Shown one piece after another: positions 37,598-48,191 of a stretch of DNA of 64,000 bases. Position 1 is the stretch's first letter; every line of letters starts with the position of its first letter. The position numbers and the translations under genes were made by a program. Source of the stretch: Pseudidiomarina indica (lineage in GTDB: Bacteria; Pseudomonadota; Gammaproteobacteria; Enterobacterales; Alteromonadaceae); contig JAJUHK010000002.1 of the NCBI GenBank assembly GCA_029279945.1, forward strand, positions 248,001 through 312,000. The letters are read 5' to 3'. The notes under the pieces were generated by a model, which ran no database searches, was not told the DNA's origin, and saw only the letters and a list, made by a program, of their open reading frames with translations.

Positions 37598-38482
37598 CTA
37601 CTGCATTTGAGCCAGCCACGCCTTAAAGTCTGCACCTAAACTTGGGTGGCGAAGTGCGTGTTCAACGAATGCTTGGGCATAACCGAGTTTGTTGCCACAG
37701 TCGTGACTCCGGCCTTTCATATAATAGGCATTCACCGGCTGTTGTTGTAACAACATAGCCATGGCATCGGTTAGCTGAATTTCGTTGCCAGCGCCCACTG
37801 GTGTTTTTTCCAACAACTCCCATAGGCTGGCAGGGAACACATAGCGCCCTACCACAGCCAGATCAGAAGGTGCCTGATCAACGGGTGGTTTCTCAACCAG
37901 CTGTTGGATTGGTGCTTGCTCACCCGGTGCAAGTTGCACACCAGCGATATCGGCAACACCATATTGGTTGACCAATTCGGCCGGCACTTTCTCCACCATT
38001 ACCTGGGCTGCACCTGATGCTTGGAAGTTAGCAACCATTTCCGCCAAGTTGTCCTGACGCAAATCACAACTTGCTGCATCGACCAGCACGTCCGGCAATA
38101 CCACTGCAAAAGGTTCATCACCGACCACGGGACGGGCACACAAGACCGCATGCCCTAACCCTTTGGCTTCTGCTTGGCGCACCGCAACGACGGTCACGCC
38201 AGCTGGGCAAATACCTTGTACTTCTTCTAACAGTTGTGTTTTATTCCGTTTCGCCAACATATCTTCCAGTTCGTAGTTGGCATCGAAATGATTTTCGATG
38301 GCCGCCTTACTGGAATGTGTCACCAAGACTATCTCGGTAAGGCCTGCGGCCGCACATTCATCAATGATGTATTGGATTAACGGCCGATCGACCAACGGCA
38401 GCATTTCTTTTGGAATTGCTTTCGTTGCTGGTAGCATCCGTGTTCCCAAACCCGCCACTGGTATCACAACTTTTTTAACCAT
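37598..38482 (-). CDS. galU: UTP-glucose-1-phosphate uridylyltransferase
   Basis: GalU makes UDP-glucose for envelope polysaccharides. It has 294 residues. The nucleotide-binding start [20 protein letters not shown] and the substrate segment [20 protein letters not shown] are characteristic. It lies 11 bp after the peptide transporter gene. Its substrate would normally come from Pgi-linked hexose phosphates, and a pgi remnant lies elsewhere in this window. Confidence 0.97.
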   Translation of the reverse strand: MVKKVVIPVAGLGTRMLPATKAIPKEMLPLVDRPLIQYIIDECAAAGLTEIVLVTHSSKAAIENHFDANYELEDMLAKRNKTQLLEEVQGICPAGVTVVAVRQAEAKGLGHAVLCARPVVGDEPFAVVLPDVLVDAASCDLRQDNLAEMVANFQASGAAQVMVEKVPAELVNQYGVADIAGVQLAPGEQAPIQQLVEKPPVDQAPSDLAVVGRYVFPASLWELLEKTPVGAGNEIQLTDAMAMLLQQQPVNAYYMKGRSHDCGNKLGYAQAFVEHALRHPSLGADFKAWLAQMQ

Positions 38483-38493
38483 GCTTCACAATC

Positions 38494-39909
38494 CTATTGT
38501 TGTACGCGCTCAGCGCCATGCATCCATTTCACCAGCATGCCTGAGATTGACCATAAAATAACGGCGAAAACTAACAAGCCTACGGCAACCCCGCCAAACA
38601 CAACGAGTAAGCCTGAATACTGGGGTTCAAGGCCTATACTTTGTGCGAGGTTCATCGAGAACTCGTATTGGTCGGCTTTTTCACTAAATGCACCGACCAT
38701 TCCCGCCAAGTAGTTAGCAATGGCTGGCATGAGGAACCATACCCCCATCACTAATGAAGCGAGGCGTAACGGCGCTAACTTCGTCATCAATGATAAACCA
38801 ACTGGCGAAATACACAATTCACCTAATGTATGGAATAGGTAAGCCAGTATCAGCCACATCATGTTAGCTTTGCCAGACACTTGGATTTCAAACAAACCAA
38901 GAATTAAAAATACGAAGCCAATCGAGGTTAAGATCAAGCCAGTGAATACTTTAATCGGTGCATCTGGGCTCTTGTCTTTCTTGTTCAACCACATCCATAA
39001 AAATGAGAACACTGGTGCGAACAGCAAAATAAATAATGGGTTCAACGATTGGAAATAACCCGCTGGCACTTCCGTACCACCAATCACCCGATCGGTGTAT
39101 CGGTCGGCGTAGATATTCATCAAGCCACCCGCTTGTTCGAACGCTAACCAGAACACGGTTACGAAAACGAACAAGAATAAAATCACGCGCAAACGATCGT
39201 GCTCAACTTTCGACAATGGTTGCTTCACCCCACCAGTTAATTCACGATCACGTTTAGCCCCCGGGACAATACCCACATCACCTAAGTAACGCGGGAAGAA
39301 GAAAGCTTGGGTTAATACCGCCAAGGTCATACCGACACCAGCGGCAAAGTAACCCCAGCGCCAGCCAAAGTCTGCACTTTCACCAAGGGTTGAGGTCACT
39401 AACGGTGCAATAAAGGCACCTAAGTTAATGCCCATATAGAAAATCGAAAAAGCACTGTCACGACGCGCATCACCTTGTGGATACAAATCACCGACAATGG
39501 TCGAAATGTTTGGTTTGAATAAACCGTTACCTGCAATTAATAACCCCAAGCCCACATAAAACAGTTCGAGGCTGTGCGGTGTTGCCGCAAACAATGTGAA
39601 CTGAGCTGCGGCCATCAAAATTCCGCCAAATAGGATAGAACGGCGTTGACCTAAATAGTTATCGGCTAACCAGCCACCCAGTAGCGGTGTAAAGTACACC
39701 AACCCCGTGTAAATTCCGTAGAGCGATAGTGCGTCAGCATCACTCATGCCAAACCCTGGGTTCGCTGCTTCAGTAGCTGCAACCAAAGTTAATACTAATA
39801 ATGCGCGCATGCCGTAGTAAGAAAAACGTTCCCACATTTCGGCAGTAAACAGCACATAAAGCCCCTTGGGGTGGCCCCAAAGTTCAGACTTCGCAGGTGC
39901 CTGACTCAT
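38494..39909 (-). CDS. Proton-dependent oligopeptide transporter (POT/PTR2 family, Dtp-like)
   Basis: This 471-residue major-facilitator protein has about 12-14 helices. The POT motif EMWERFSYYGMRALL in helix 1 carries the ExxERF proton-coupling residues, and FSIFYMGINLGAF is the PTR2 signature. It imports di- or tripeptides with protons. The nearest functional neighbours are galU downstream and mlaA upstream, unrelated in pathway. Confidence 0.94.
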   Translation of the reverse strand: MSQAPAKSELWGHPKGLYVLFTAEMWERFSYYGMRALLVLTLVAATEAANPGFGMSDADALSLYGIYTGLVYFTPLLGGWLADNYLGQRRSILFGGILMAAAQFTLFAATPHSLELFYVGLGLLIAGNGLFKPNISTIVGDLYPQGDARRDSAFSIFYMGINLGAFIAPLVTSTLGESADFGWRWGYFAAGVGMTLAVLTQAFFFPRYLGDVGIVPGAKRDRELTGGVKQPLSKVEHDRLRVILFLFVFVTVFWLAFEQAGGLMNIYADRYTDRVIGGTEVPAGYFQSLNPLFILLFAPVFSFLWMWLNKKDKSPDAPIKVFTGLILTSIGFVFLILGLFEIQVSGKANMMWLILAYLFHTLGELCISPVGLSLMTKLAPLRLASLVMGVWFLMPAIANYLAGMVGAFSEKADQYEFSMNLAQSIGLEPQYSGLLVVFGGVAVGLLVFAVILWSISGMLVKWMHGAERVQQ

Positions 39910-39977
39910 AATAATTCCTCAAAATATTTTATTTTTTTATCATGTAAAGATTGCGTTAGACGCGACTTTATAACGCA

Positions 39978-40002
39978 GAAGCCTCGCAGGTTGCAAGGCT
40001 TC
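39978..40002 (-). terminator. Terminator-like hairpin downstream of mlaA
   Basis: GAAGCCT and AGGCTTC form a stem around an 11-base loop immediately after the mlaA stop. The following T-run is weak, so termination may be partial. Confidence 0.45.
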
Positions 40003-40007
40003 TATAG

Positions 40008-40733
40008 CTAAAACTGGTCGTAGAAGTCGTCGTCTAACTCATCTTCTGGTAGGTCTGGCGGATTTCCATCATAGACTTTATCACGCCACCGTTGAAAATA
40101 TGCTTCTTTGACAAATGAGTAGGGATCGAGCGAATCTTCAAGCATTGGCTCGAGCTCCATGAGCTTCACCCGTGCGTCCAATCCTTTGATGACCCAACGC
40201 ACTACGTTAGTCGGGCCGCTGATATCATCCACCGGGAAATACATACCATCAACCACATCACCCCCACGGTCAACCACCACCGTAGGACCCATCGCTGGCA
40301 ACATCACGTAAGGCCCGTCCCACACGCCCCAGTACGCCAAAGTTTCACCAAAGCCTTCTTTTCGCTTATCTAAACCGATCTGTGATGCCACATCAAAAAT
40401 ACCGAATATACCAATGGTACTGTTGATGGTGAACCGCCAAAATGTAACCCCCGCATCGGTCACTTTACCTTGCAAGCTGTTATTCACCAATGACGCCACT
40501 TCTTCGAGGTTCTCAACGACGTTATACAAGCCTTTGCGTACGGGTTGCGGTACTTTGCTATAAGCCACAGCAGCCGGCCGCAAGACAGCGTCATCGAGTT
40601 TCTCGTTGAACTCCCACATATCGCGGTTAAAATCTTCGTACGGATCCCGCGGGTCAGCCCACGGGTCGTCTGCCGGGGTGCTGGCACAGCCGCCTAGCAA
40701 CACCAGGGCAGCAAGGAGAAGTCCTCGTCTCAT
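40008..40733 (-). CDS. mlaA: Phospholipid-binding lipoprotein MlaA (VacJ)
   Basis: MlaA removes misplaced phospholipids from the outer leaflet of the outer membrane. It has 241 residues with lipobox LLGGCAS. The family signature DPYEDFNRDMWEFNEKLD and the later GFGETLAYWGVWDGPYVMLP are intact. It sits just downstream of the ccm operon, 23 bp after ccmI, but is functionally separate. Confidence 0.95.
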   Translation of the reverse strand: MRRGLLLAALVLLGGCASTPADDPWADPRDPYEDFNRDMWEFNEKLDDAVLRPAAVAYSKVPQPVRKGLYNVVENLEEVASLVNNSLQGKVTDAGVTFWRFTINSTIGIFGIFDVASQIGLDKRKEGFGETLAYWGVWDGPYVMLPAMGPTVVVDRGGDVVDGMYFPVDDISGPTNVVRWVIKGLDARVKLMELEPMLEDSLDPYSFVKEAYFQRWRDKVYDGNPPDLPEDELDDDFYDQF

Positions 40734-40756
40734 ATATACTCCAACTAACTGAGATC

Positions 40757-41959
40757 TTATGGATTTATGGTCAATTCAACAGCGGTGGTCGCAGGTTCTA
40801 TCACGATGGGTTCGGCATCTAAATCGCCAGGAGCCGCATCAATCTGTTCATCAGCTGAAATCCGCGCCATCACTTGCCAGTGAGTTAATTGACTGAGGCG
40901 ATAATCAGGTAACATAGCGTTTGCATCTGATAGCGTAACCGTGACTGGGAATTCAGTCACTGGCTGGCGTACCACCGCTGCCGGCATCCGCGGGCCATCG
41001 GCGGCAACTACGTACACAAACAAAGTCGCGCCTTCTGGTATCGCGGCTTGCGCTGCTTCACTCACCTGCACGGTGACCGTCAATTCTAACTCACTTACGC
41101 TAAGCCGTTGTTTGGCCTCAGCCACAGCTGCGGCAATCGGTTGATAACGCTCATCATTTTGTGGTAACTGGTGAAGCAATAACTCCCACGCGGTGACTGC
41201 CTGCTGCCAATCACCACGCTGAAATGCGACGAAGCCAAGTAGCGATAAGCCATCCATATTAAAGGGCTCAAGTTCTAACGCTCGCTGCAAATGCACCGCT
41301 GCTTCACGGAGCAGGCTTTCATCACTACTTTGCAGTAATAGCTGCGCATAACCGAGTAAGGTTCCAACTCGATTCGGCTCCAGCTCTAGCGATTTTTTAT
41401 AGGCTTCCTGCGCTTGTTCAAAGTGACCCAGCGCAATCATTGCCCGCGCATAGACCAACCACGCCACGGCATCATTGGGATCTTGTGCCAGTCGTTGCCG
41501 CAAGCCTAACGCAAAAGTTGCTAATTCAGCTGGCGTCGTTTGTGCATCTTGTTGGGTCAACACTTTTTGCCCCAGTTCCGGCAGCGCTGCTAACGCCTCA
41601 TCAGCTTGGCGTTGCAAGCTCCAACTGCCAAACAAGCTATACAGCACCACAGTCGTCAACACGACCAGCACTGCAGGGATCCATATACTGCGCCCCACCT
41701 GTTGATCGTGAACCTGTTCGAGCTCGGTATTCTCAGTCACAAAGCGTTTATCGAGCTCAGCATTGGCACGGGCAAAAGCTTCCTCAGTTAACAAGCCATC
41801 CTCACGCTCTTGCACTAACTCAAGTTTCCGCTGCTGGTATAACTCACGGTTTACATCCAGCCGTGTACGTTGTTGCTCGCGTTGGCGGCGGCCAGTTATC
41901 AATAAAAATATGGCTCCAGCTAACGCCACCGCTACGATGAGCGCAATATGTTTAATCAT
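40757..41959 (-). CDS. ccmI: Cytochrome c maturation protein CcmI
   Basis: CcmI presents apocytochrome c to the haem-ligation complex. It has 400 residues. Two membrane helices (about 4-20 and 92-112) flank a cytoplasmic leucine-zipper-like loop. TPR repeats follow (AWLVYARAMIALGHFEQAQEAYKKSLELEP), then a beta-rich C-terminal domain. It overlaps ccmH by eight bases. Confidence 0.93.
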   Translation of the reverse strand: MIKHIALIVAVALAGAIFLLITGRRQREQQRTRLDVNRELYQQRKLELVQEREDGLLTEEAFARANAELDKRFVTENTELEQVHDQQVGRSIWIPAVLVVLTTVVLYSLFGSWSLQRQADEALAALPELGQKVLTQQDAQTTPAELATFALGLRQRLAQDPNDAVAWLVYARAMIALGHFEQAQEAYKKSLELEPNRVGTLLGYAQLLLQSSDESLLREAAVHLQRALELEPFNMDGLSLLGFVAFQRGDWQQAVTAWELLLHQLPQNDERYQPIAAAVAEAKQRLSVSELELTVTVQVSEAAQAAIPEGATLFVYVVAADGPRMPAAVVRQPVTEFPVTVTLSDANAMLPDYRLSQLTHWQVMARISADEQIDAAPGDLDAEPIVIEPATTAVELTINP

Positions 41960-42437
41960 GATCGTTATCCTGTCCGGAACTTTGCAGCGCGGCTAATTGC
42001 TCCCGCTCATGGTCACTGAGTTCAACTTCCTCGTGGCGCTGTTGCCGCACCCGCACAATGATCACCAGCGCGCCGGTCAAAACCACCAACACCGGGCCGA
42101 GCCACAGCACTAGGGTGCTTAGCCGCACCGGTGGACGATAATAGGCGAAATCACCATAACGGGCGACCATATAATCCACGACTTCTTGTTTTGTTGCGCC
42201 CTGCTGCACCATCTGATACGTGCGATCGCGCAGGTCTTTTGCCAGCGGCGCATCTGAGTCCGCAATGGATTGATTCTGACATTTGGGGCAGCGCAATTCG
42301 TTGATTAATTCACGAAATAGCGCTTCTTTATTTGGATCGTCAAATTGGTAGGTTTCCAAATTAACCGCATAACTCACACTGATGGAGCCGACAGAAGCCA
42401 TAAGCACCGCGAATAACATTGCTAACCAATGTTTCAT
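41952..42437 (-). CDS. ccmH: Cytochrome c maturation protein CcmH
   Basis: CcmH is a membrane-anchored thioredoxin-like-acting protein that reduces the apocytochrome haem motif. It has 161 residues with a signal sequence, the catalytic motif LRCPKCQNQSIADSDAP and a C-terminal helix. It is the short form, with CcmI encoded separately downstream. Confidence 0.95.
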   Translation of the reverse strand: MKHWLAMLFAVLMASVGSISVSYAVNLETYQFDDPNKEALFRELINELRCPKCQNQSIADSDAPLAKDLRDRTYQMVQQGATKQEVVDYMVARYGDFAYYRPPVRLSTLVLWLGPVLVVLTGALVIIVRVRQQRHEEVELSDHEREQLAALQSSGQDNDHD

Positions 42438-43009
42438 GGCTGCCCCCCAGCACGCTCAAAGTCGGCCATCAGCGCCCGGTACTGGGGCTCTAAGATAGTG
42501 CTCCAAACACGCTCGTTGACATCGCCCACGTGACGGTACATAACTTCGCCATTGGCATTGATTAAAAAGGTTTCTGGTGCACCGTACACACCAAAATCAA
42601 TCGCCACTGCACCCCGTTCATCAAAGAGATTCAACCGATACGGGTCACCTAAGGTGTTAAGCCAATCCACTGCTTTCGCACGCGAATCATCTTTATAGTT
42701 CAGCCCTACAATATAAACGCCTTGCTGTGCCAGCTTATTCAAGTATGCATGCTCAGCGCGGCAGGTCGGACACCACGTCGCCCACACATTCAACAGCATA
42801 GGGCGACCATGTAACACAGCCTCAGTATAAGTGGTACTAGGGTCATAAATATCGGGCAACTCAAATTGCGGCACAGGTTTGCCTACCAACGCCGAACTCA
42901 GTTCCGTTGGGTCAGAAAACAAACCGCGCAATAAAAATATGGTTAACCACAAAAATGCTAATAAGGGTAAGGCTAATACCAGCCACTTGAAACGATTAGG
43001 TTGTGCCAT
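42434..43009 (-). CDS. ccmG: Thiol:disulfide interchange protein CcmG/DsbE
   Basis: CcmG is a periplasmic thioredoxin-fold reductant for cytochrome c maturation. It has 191 residues, with an N-terminal anchor helix and the active site WATWCPTCRAEH. The conserved GAPETFLI stretch follows later in the domain. The ATG at 43009 is preceded by GAGGTGG, inside ccmF; the frame is open further upstream but without a ribosome site. Confidence 0.95.
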   Translation of the reverse strand: MAQPNRFKWLVLALPLLAFLWLTIFLLRGLFSDPTELSSALVGKPVPQFELPDIYDPSTTYTEAVLHGRPMLLNVWATWCPTCRAEHAYLNKLAQQGVYIVGLNYKDDSRAKAVDWLNTLGDPYRLNLFDERGAVAIDFGVYGAPETFLINANGEVMYRHVGDVNERVWSTILEPQYRALMADFERAGGQP

Positions 43010-44972
43010 AGCCACCTCGCACTTGTCGTTGGGAACGGTAACGCTTGTCACTCATCGCTAGGACACCACCGAGCGCCATAATGAGGGCACCGAGCCAAAT
43101 CCAACGCACCATTGGCTTAATATAAATCCGTACTGCCCAAGCACCTGCTGCCCCAGCTTCGCCCGTAAGTGGTTCACCCAGGGCGATATAAACATCGCGC
43201 AATAAACTCACATCCAGCCCCACTTCGGTCATACTCATACGTTGCACGGTGTAGAAGCGCTTTTCACTCACCACTTCAGCAACTTTAGTATCACCGCGGT
43301 AAATGCTGAACTCACCGTGGTCGGTAATATAGTTTGGCCCTTGCTGTTGGCTGAGCAAATCAAACTGAATGCGATACGGTGCCACCACTACAGATTCACC
43401 CGGCGCTAAACGCACATCACGTTCCACTTCGTATTGGGTCACGACCGCAATACCAATCAAAGTTACCGCAAAACCTAAATGGCCCAGCACCATCCCCCAA
43501 TGGCTGCGGCCGAGCTTGGCTAAACCGGCGATGCCTTGCCCGCGCTGCTGCATGCGTAGTTTCAATTCAGTCACCGTCGTCATCACCAGCCACAACGCAA
43601 GAATCAAGCCAAACACCGTCATCCCCATTACCTCATCGGCAATAATCAGCGGCAACGCATAACCAAGGCCGACAGCTAACACCACCGCCAGCACCAGCTC
43701 TTTGGCAAGCGGACGTAATTCCTGGCGGCGCCAGCGGAATAACGGACCAAGCCCCATCAACAGCACGAAAGGTGCAATCAGCCAGGTGAACATCTGGTTG
43801 AAGAAGGGGACACCGATGGAGATCGAACCTAAACCAAGCTCTTTATGTATCATCGGCAGCAAGGTGCCCACTAACACCACAAAGGTCGCAGCCATCAATA
43901 ACACGTTGTTACCCAACAGCATGACCTCACGGGACACCAACTCATACTTCGTTTGGGTACTCACCGCGCCCGCTCGTAGTGCAAACAGCAGCAATGAGCC
44001 GCCAATAACCACCGCTAGTAATCCAAGAATAAACAAGCCGCGTGCTGGGTCGGTCGCAAACGCGTGCACTGAAACAATCACCCCAGAACGCACTAAGAAG
44101 GTACCCAATAAGCTCAAGCTAAAGGCAGTAATGGCTAGCAATACGGTCCAGGACTTGAAGGTGCCGCGTTTTTCCGTCACTGCTAACGAGTGAATCAATG
44201 CCGTACCCACTAACCACGGCATAAAGCTGGCATTTTCAACAGGGTCCCAGAACCACCAGCCACCCCAGCCAAGTTCGTAGTAAGCCCACCAACTCCCGAG
44301 CGCAATCCCCAAGGTTAAGAAGCACCACGCCGCAGTCGCCCACGGCCGCGACCAACGCGCCCACGAGGCATCTAACTTACCGCTTATCAGTGCCGCGATA
44401 GCAAAGGCAAAGGCCACCGAAAAACCCACATACCCCATATACAGTAACGGCGGGTGGAAAATCATCCCCGGGTCTTGCAACAATGGATTTAAATCGCGGC
44501 CATCAACTGGAATCAGCGGGAGTGCTCGATCAAACGGATTAGACACACTCAGCATGAATAAATAGAACCCAATACTGATCAAGCCAAGCACAGCGAGCAC
44601 CCGTGCCATCATTACCAATGGCATCCGGCGCGAAAACGCGGCCACTGCAGCAATCCAGCCTGCTTGCATCAGCATCCATAACAAGAACGAGCCCTCATGC
44701 GCGCCCCACACCGCCGTTATCCGGTACACCAGCGGCAAAGCCGTATTGGAGTTGTGCGCTACATACGCAATACTGAAATCATTGACAATAAAGCCGTACG
44801 TCAACGTGGCGTAGGCCAACGCAGTAAATAAAAACTGCCCATAGGCTAACGGCCGCGCTAATAACATGGCGCCACTATGGCCCCGCCACGCGCCCCATAG
44901 TGGGTAAATTGCAAGCAATATAGAAAATGCCAATGCCGCCGCTAACGTGAGTTGTCCGAACTCAGCAATCAT
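42996..44972 (-). CDS. ccmF: Haem lyase subunit CcmF
   Basis: CcmF joins haem to apocytochrome c. This 658-residue membrane protein has about 14-15 helices. The WWD motif [20 protein letters not shown] and flanking periplasmic histidine regions are intact. It overlaps ccmE and ccmG at its ends. Confidence 0.97.
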   Translation of the reverse strand: MIAEFGQLTLAAALAFSILLAIYPLWGAWRGHSGAMLLARPLAYGQFLFTALAYATLTYGFIVNDFSIAYVAHNSNTALPLVYRITAVWGAHEGSFLLWMLMQAGWIAAVAAFSRRMPLVMMARVLAVLGLISIGFYLFMLSVSNPFDRALPLIPVDGRDLNPLLQDPGMIFHPPLLYMGYVGFSVAFAFAIAALISGKLDASWARWSRPWATAAWCFLTLGIALGSWWAYYELGWGGWWFWDPVENASFMPWLVGTALIHSLAVTEKRGTFKSWTVLLAITAFSLSLLGTFLVRSGVIVSVHAFATDPARGLFILGLLAVVIGGSLLLFALRAGAVSTQTKYELVSREVMLLGNNVLLMAATFVVLVGTLLPMIHKELGLGSISIGVPFFNQMFTWLIAPFVLLMGLGPLFRWRRQELRPLAKELVLAVVLAVGLGYALPLIIADEVMGMTVFGLILALWLVMTTVTELKLRMQQRGQGIAGLAKLGRSHWGMVLGHLGFAVTLIGIAVVTQYEVERDVRLAPGESVVVAPYRIQFDLLSQQQGPNYITDHGEFSIYRGDTKVAEVVSEKRFYTVQRMSMTEVGLDVSLLRDVYIALGEPLTGEAGAAGAWAVRIYIKPMVRWIWLGALIMALGGVLAMSDKRYRSQRQVRGGYGTT

Positions 44973-45490
44973 GGATTTGTTCCTGGTTTTTTCGGTTGTG
45001 ATTGTTGCGGTTGTGAGCCGGTGTAATCTGGACGGTTGGGATTCACATGCTGAATGCCTTTCATAGCTTCGGCAAGCTCTGGTGGCATGTACTCTTCATC
45101 ATGCTTTGCCAACACTTCGGTCGCTTTTAACACCGTCGGTTCAATCAAGACACCTTGCGCGACTATGCCTTGGCCTTCGCGGAATAAATCCGGCAAAATG
45201 CCGGTATACAGAACCGTCACTTCTGGACCTGTATCAGTCACACGAAAACTCACTTCTAAGGTTTCTGGGTTACGTTGCACCGAACCCTCAACCACCATAC
45301 CGCCAACCCGTAGGCGCTGCCCAACTTCTGGGCGTACTTTTTGACTGCCCTTGCCTTCTAGCATTTCTGACGGGGTGTAGAACAGATCAATGTTTTTCGT
45401 CAAGGCAAACAAGATAAGTGCAACTGACGCAGCCACACCAACAATCAATGAAATCACCCATGCGAGACGTTTTTTACGACGTGGTATCAT
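44969..45490 (-). CDS. ccmE: Haem chaperone CcmE
   Basis: CcmE carries haem covalently on a histidine. It has 173 residues. An N-terminal anchor helix precedes an OB-fold domain, and the haem-binding segment is [13 protein letters not shown]. The Pro/Gln-rich tail ([17 protein letters not shown]) is variable in the family. It overlaps ccmD by 17 bp. Confidence 0.96.
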   Translation of the reverse strand: MIPRRKKRLAWVISLIVGVAASVALILFALTKNIDLFYTPSEMLEGKGSQKVRPEVGQRLRVGGMVVEGSVQRNPETLEVSFRVTDTGPEVTVLYTGILPDLFREGQGIVAQGVLIEPTVLKATEVLAKHDEEYMPPELAEAMKGIQHVNPNRPDYTGSQPQQSQPKKPGTNP

Positions 45491-45707
45491 CGGTCAGTTT
45501 ACTCCTTTCTCGTTCTAGCTGTTTACGACGTGCCAACCGTTGCTGTTGATGTTGCATCTTGACCGCCTGTTGGCGTAATTTTTTGCGTGTCAGCAAACCG
45601 TGAATCACTAACAGGGCAATAGCTAAAAACGTGACACTATAAGCCAGCCAGACATACCAGCCATAGCCACCCATCCAGATAAATTCGTGCCAACTATCAA
45701 ACGCCAT
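45474..45707 (-). CDS. ccmD: Haem exporter protein CcmD
   Basis: This small membrane protein of 77 residues has one helix ([21 protein letters not shown]) and a basic cytoplasmic tail. It helps release holo-CcmE from the CcmABC complex. Position and size fit CcmD, whose sequence is poorly conserved. Confidence 0.9.
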   Translation of the reverse strand: MAFDSWHEFIWMGGYGWYVWLAYSVTFLAIALLVIHGLLTRKKLRQQAVKMQHQQQRLARRKQLERERSKLTDDTTS

Positions 45708-46449
45708 GGTGCTTCTCCACTCCCAACTGGGCCAGCGCCCATGGACGATGCAGCTCTTGCTTCAAAATCTCATTCCGTAAGCGGTAGACAATCAGTGCTG
45801 CCGTTAACAACATGAAGCCCAAAATACTGATATATAACGGGTACTTCATTGAGGCTGGCATCAGCGTTTCGCCAAATCGAGTCACGGTGGCCCCTTGATG
45901 CAGTGAGTTCCACCAGTACACTGAAAAGTGAATGATGGGCACGTTAACGACGCCCACCAAGGCTAAGATTGACGCTGCTTTAGCACCGGTGCGAGCATCA
46001 TTGAAAGCATAGTACAGTGCCAACACGCCGACATATAAAAAGAATAAAATAAGCTGAGAGGTAAGCCGCGCATCCCATTCCCACCAAGTGCCCCACATGG
46101 GTTTGCCCCACACTGCACCGGTGAATAAGGAAATAAAGGTCAATACGGCACCTACCGGAGCAATTGCGGCAATGGCCCATTCTGCGGTACGGATCTGCCA
46201 TACCAAAACGATAAAGGCAGTAATCGCCAGCCCGGTGTAGGCACCCATAGCAAACATTGCGCTCGGCACATGGATAAAAATAATCCGATAACTGTCACCT
46301 TGTTGGTAATCGGCTGGTGCATACGCCAGCCCCCACACGACGCCAACCGTCACCAAGATCACCGCTAAGCCAGCTAACCAAGGCTGCCATAGGCCAAGCA
46401 ACCGAAATGCTGCTTCACCTTTGGCATAGGGGTGTAACCATTTCCACAT
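45697..46449 (-). CDS. ccmC: Haem transport protein CcmC
   Basis: CcmC delivers haem to CcmE. It has 250 residues and six helices. The WWD motif is in WGKPMWGTWWEWDARLTS. It overlaps ccmD by 11 bp and follows ccmB by one base. Confidence 0.97.
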   Translation of the reverse strand: MWKWLHPYAKGEAAFRLLGLWQPWLAGLAVILVTVGVVWGLAYAPADYQQGDSYRIIFIHVPSAMFAMGAYTGLAITAFIVLVWQIRTAEWAIAAIAPVGAVLTFISLFTGAVWGKPMWGTWWEWDARLTSQLILFFLYVGVLALYYAFNDARTGAKAASILALVGVVNVPIIHFSVYWWNSLHQGATVTRFGETLMPASMKYPLYISILGFMLLTAALIVYRLRNEILKQELHRPWALAQLGVEKHHGV

Positions 46450-46450
46450 A

Positions 46451-47134
46451 TTAATTTACGCTCACTCGTAGTGCTGCCGCCACCGCAAAAGGTGCCAACA
46501 ATAACGTTAATAGCATTAGACCCGTTAATAATAACACTTGCCCACTAGCAGAGGTACCCACTAGAGCACTCTCGACCGCTGCTGCTGCAAAAATTAGCAA
46601 AGGTATAAACAGCGGGAGCAACAGTAAACTCAATAAGGCTCCACCGCGCCCAAGGCTCACGGTCAGCGCGGCGCCCACTGCCGTCATCGCGCTTAGCATT
46701 GGGGTACCGACCAGCAAGGTCAGCATCAATACACCCCATCCTGCAATGGGTAACTTCAACAACATGGCACACAAAGGTGCCAAAATCACCAGTGGCAAAC
46801 CGCTTAATAACCAATGCACCGCCACCTTACCAAACGCTAATAATGGCAGTGGCGCGGGGCTTAATACCAATTGCTCCAGCGTGCCATCCAAAAAGTCGTC
46901 GCGAAACAACCGCTCCGAACCCAATAGCGATGACAGCAATGCCGCAACCCATATTACGCCCGTCGCGATGCGCCCTAAAATATCAGGGCCTGGGCCCACT
47001 GCTAAAGGAAACAAGGTGACTACGATTACTACAAACAACAAGGGGTTTACCACATCAGAGCGGCGGCGTAGTGCCACTGCTAGGTCACGGCGCATGACGG
47101 TGGTTAATAAGCGCCAAGCACTAGCGGTATTCAT
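46451..47134 (-). CDS. ccmB: Haem exporter protein CcmB
   Basis: CcmB is the permease partner of the CcmA ATPase. It has 227 residues and six helices. FRDDFLDGTLEQLVLSP is the conserved first loop. I start at the ATG at 47134, which has a GAGG site in the end of ccmA; the open frame reaches 47161. It overlaps ccmA by 14 bp. Confidence 0.95.
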   Translation of the reverse strand: MNTASAWRLLTTVMRRDLAVALRRRSDVVNPLLFVVIVVTLFPLAVGPGPDILGRIATGVIWVAALLSSLLGSERLFRDDFLDGTLEQLVLSPAPLPLLAFGKVAVHWLLSGLPLVILAPLCAMLLKLPIAGWGVLMLTLLVGTPMLSAMTAVGAALTVSLGRGGALLSLLLLPLFIPLLIFAAAAVESALVGTSASGQVLLLTGLMLLTLLLAPFAVAAALRVSVN

Positions 47135-47771
47135 ACAAGAGCCCCTCGTCCTGATAATCAATGCGAATTTTCTTTAAGCGCTCTCCGGTCCAGGTAAGTG
47201 GCTGATGCGAGGTTAAGATAATCACGCCACCTTGCTCCAAATGCTGGGAAAAACGCTCATGCAATAACGCAATTCCGTGGCTATCTAAGGCCGTAAACGG
47301 TTCATCAAGGATCCACAAGGTTGCTTGACCGTACCATAGCCGAGCCAGCGCAATACGCCGTTGTTGACCTGCTGACAATTGTTGCGCTGGAACATCTTCG
47401 AGACCAAGTAAACCCACGGTTTCTAATAACTGCCACGCATCTACCTGATCGGCGCCGTCAAGTAACGCTTGATAATGCAGATTCTCAAGTGCGGTAAGCT
47501 CAGCTTTCACTGCTGCTTTATGGCCGATAAACAACAACTGGCGCTGCCACTGTTCAGGGTCATCCCATTGGTCCTGGCCAAATAAAGATACCCGCCCAGC
47601 TTGCGGGTCAAGTAATCCAGCAATAATGCGTAACAGTGTCGATTTACCAGCGCCGTTCGGCCCTTCGACATGCAGAATTTCGCCCGCGTGGAGCTGCAAC
47701 GAGAGTTGTGAAAATAGGGTACGCCCGGCACGTACCGAGGTTAATTGTTTGGCTTCTATTACTGCGGACAT
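47121..47771 (-). CDS. ccmA: Cytochrome c biogenesis ATP-binding protein CcmA
   Basis: CcmA is the ATPase that drives release of haem-loaded CcmE. It has 216 residues. Walker A GPNGAGKSTLLR, signature LSAGQQRRIALARL and Walker B WILDEPF are present. It is the first gene of ccmABCDEFGHI. A hairpin sits just before its start codon and no strong ribosome site is visible. Confidence 0.96.
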   Translation of the reverse strand: MSAVIEAKQLTSVRAGRTLFSQLSLQLHAGEILHVEGPNGAGKSTLLRIIAGLLDPQAGRVSLFGQDQWDDPEQWQRQLLFIGHKAAVKAELTALENLHYQALLDGADQVDAWQLLETVGLLGLEDVPAQQLSAGQQRRIALARLWYGQATLWILDEPFTALDSHGIALLHERFSQHLEQGGVIILTSHQPLTWTGERLKKIRIDYQDEGLLYEYR

Positions 47772-47779
47772 GTGTCTTA

Positions 47780-47810
47780 GGGCAACCTATACGGCCAACA
47801 AAAGTTGCCC
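47780..47810 (-). promoter_or_regulatory. Hairpin in the ccmA leader
   Basis: GGGCAAC and GTTGCCC pair around a 17-base loop, ending eight bases before the ccmA ATG. It could mask or shape the weak ribosome site, or act as an attenuating terminator for transcripts coming from the pilin genes. Confidence 0.4.
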
Positions 47811-47840
47811 CGATCCTACCATAGCCGTGATGGTTTTGGA

Positions 47841-48191
47841 TCATTGTTTTGCATTGATTTCTTGGCTTTTCGCAGAGATTGTTCGGTTTCCATGGGGTAC
47901 ATTTTGCCACTGCACCTGCACTTCAAATTGACCAGTGCTGCCCGTTGGCCACCACCGCACCTGATAGTAAAAAGGCGCGCGCAGCACGGTCACCTCGCCG
48001 CGTATCCCGAGGGCGCCGCTGGCAACCCGTAATTGTTCATGATAATCAGCCATCAACTGCCATGCTTGGACCGCCTGTTGCGCCGCCAGTGCCCGCTGAG
48101 TCGTTTGCTGTTGTAACGTCAGCATGGCGCTGATCCCTACGCTTAAAATGAGCAAGGCGATCATTAACTCAATGAAACTAAAGCCCCGCAT
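47841..48191 (-). CDS. Type IV pilus minor pilin PilV-like
   Basis: This 116-residue protein has a prepilin leader ending MRG|FSFIELMIALLILSVGISAML, the class III signal cut by PilD. It matches the PilV type in length and in the LTLQQQTTQRALAAQ helix. The ATG at 48191 has a GGAG site, and the start overlaps the upstream PilX-like gene by 14 bp. Confidence 0.85.
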   Translation of the reverse strand: MRGFSFIELMIALLILSVGISAMLTLQQQTTQRALAAQQAVQAWQLMADYHEQLRVASGALGIRGEVTVLRAPFYYQVRWWPTGSTGQFEVQVQWQNVPHGNRTISAKSQEINAKQ

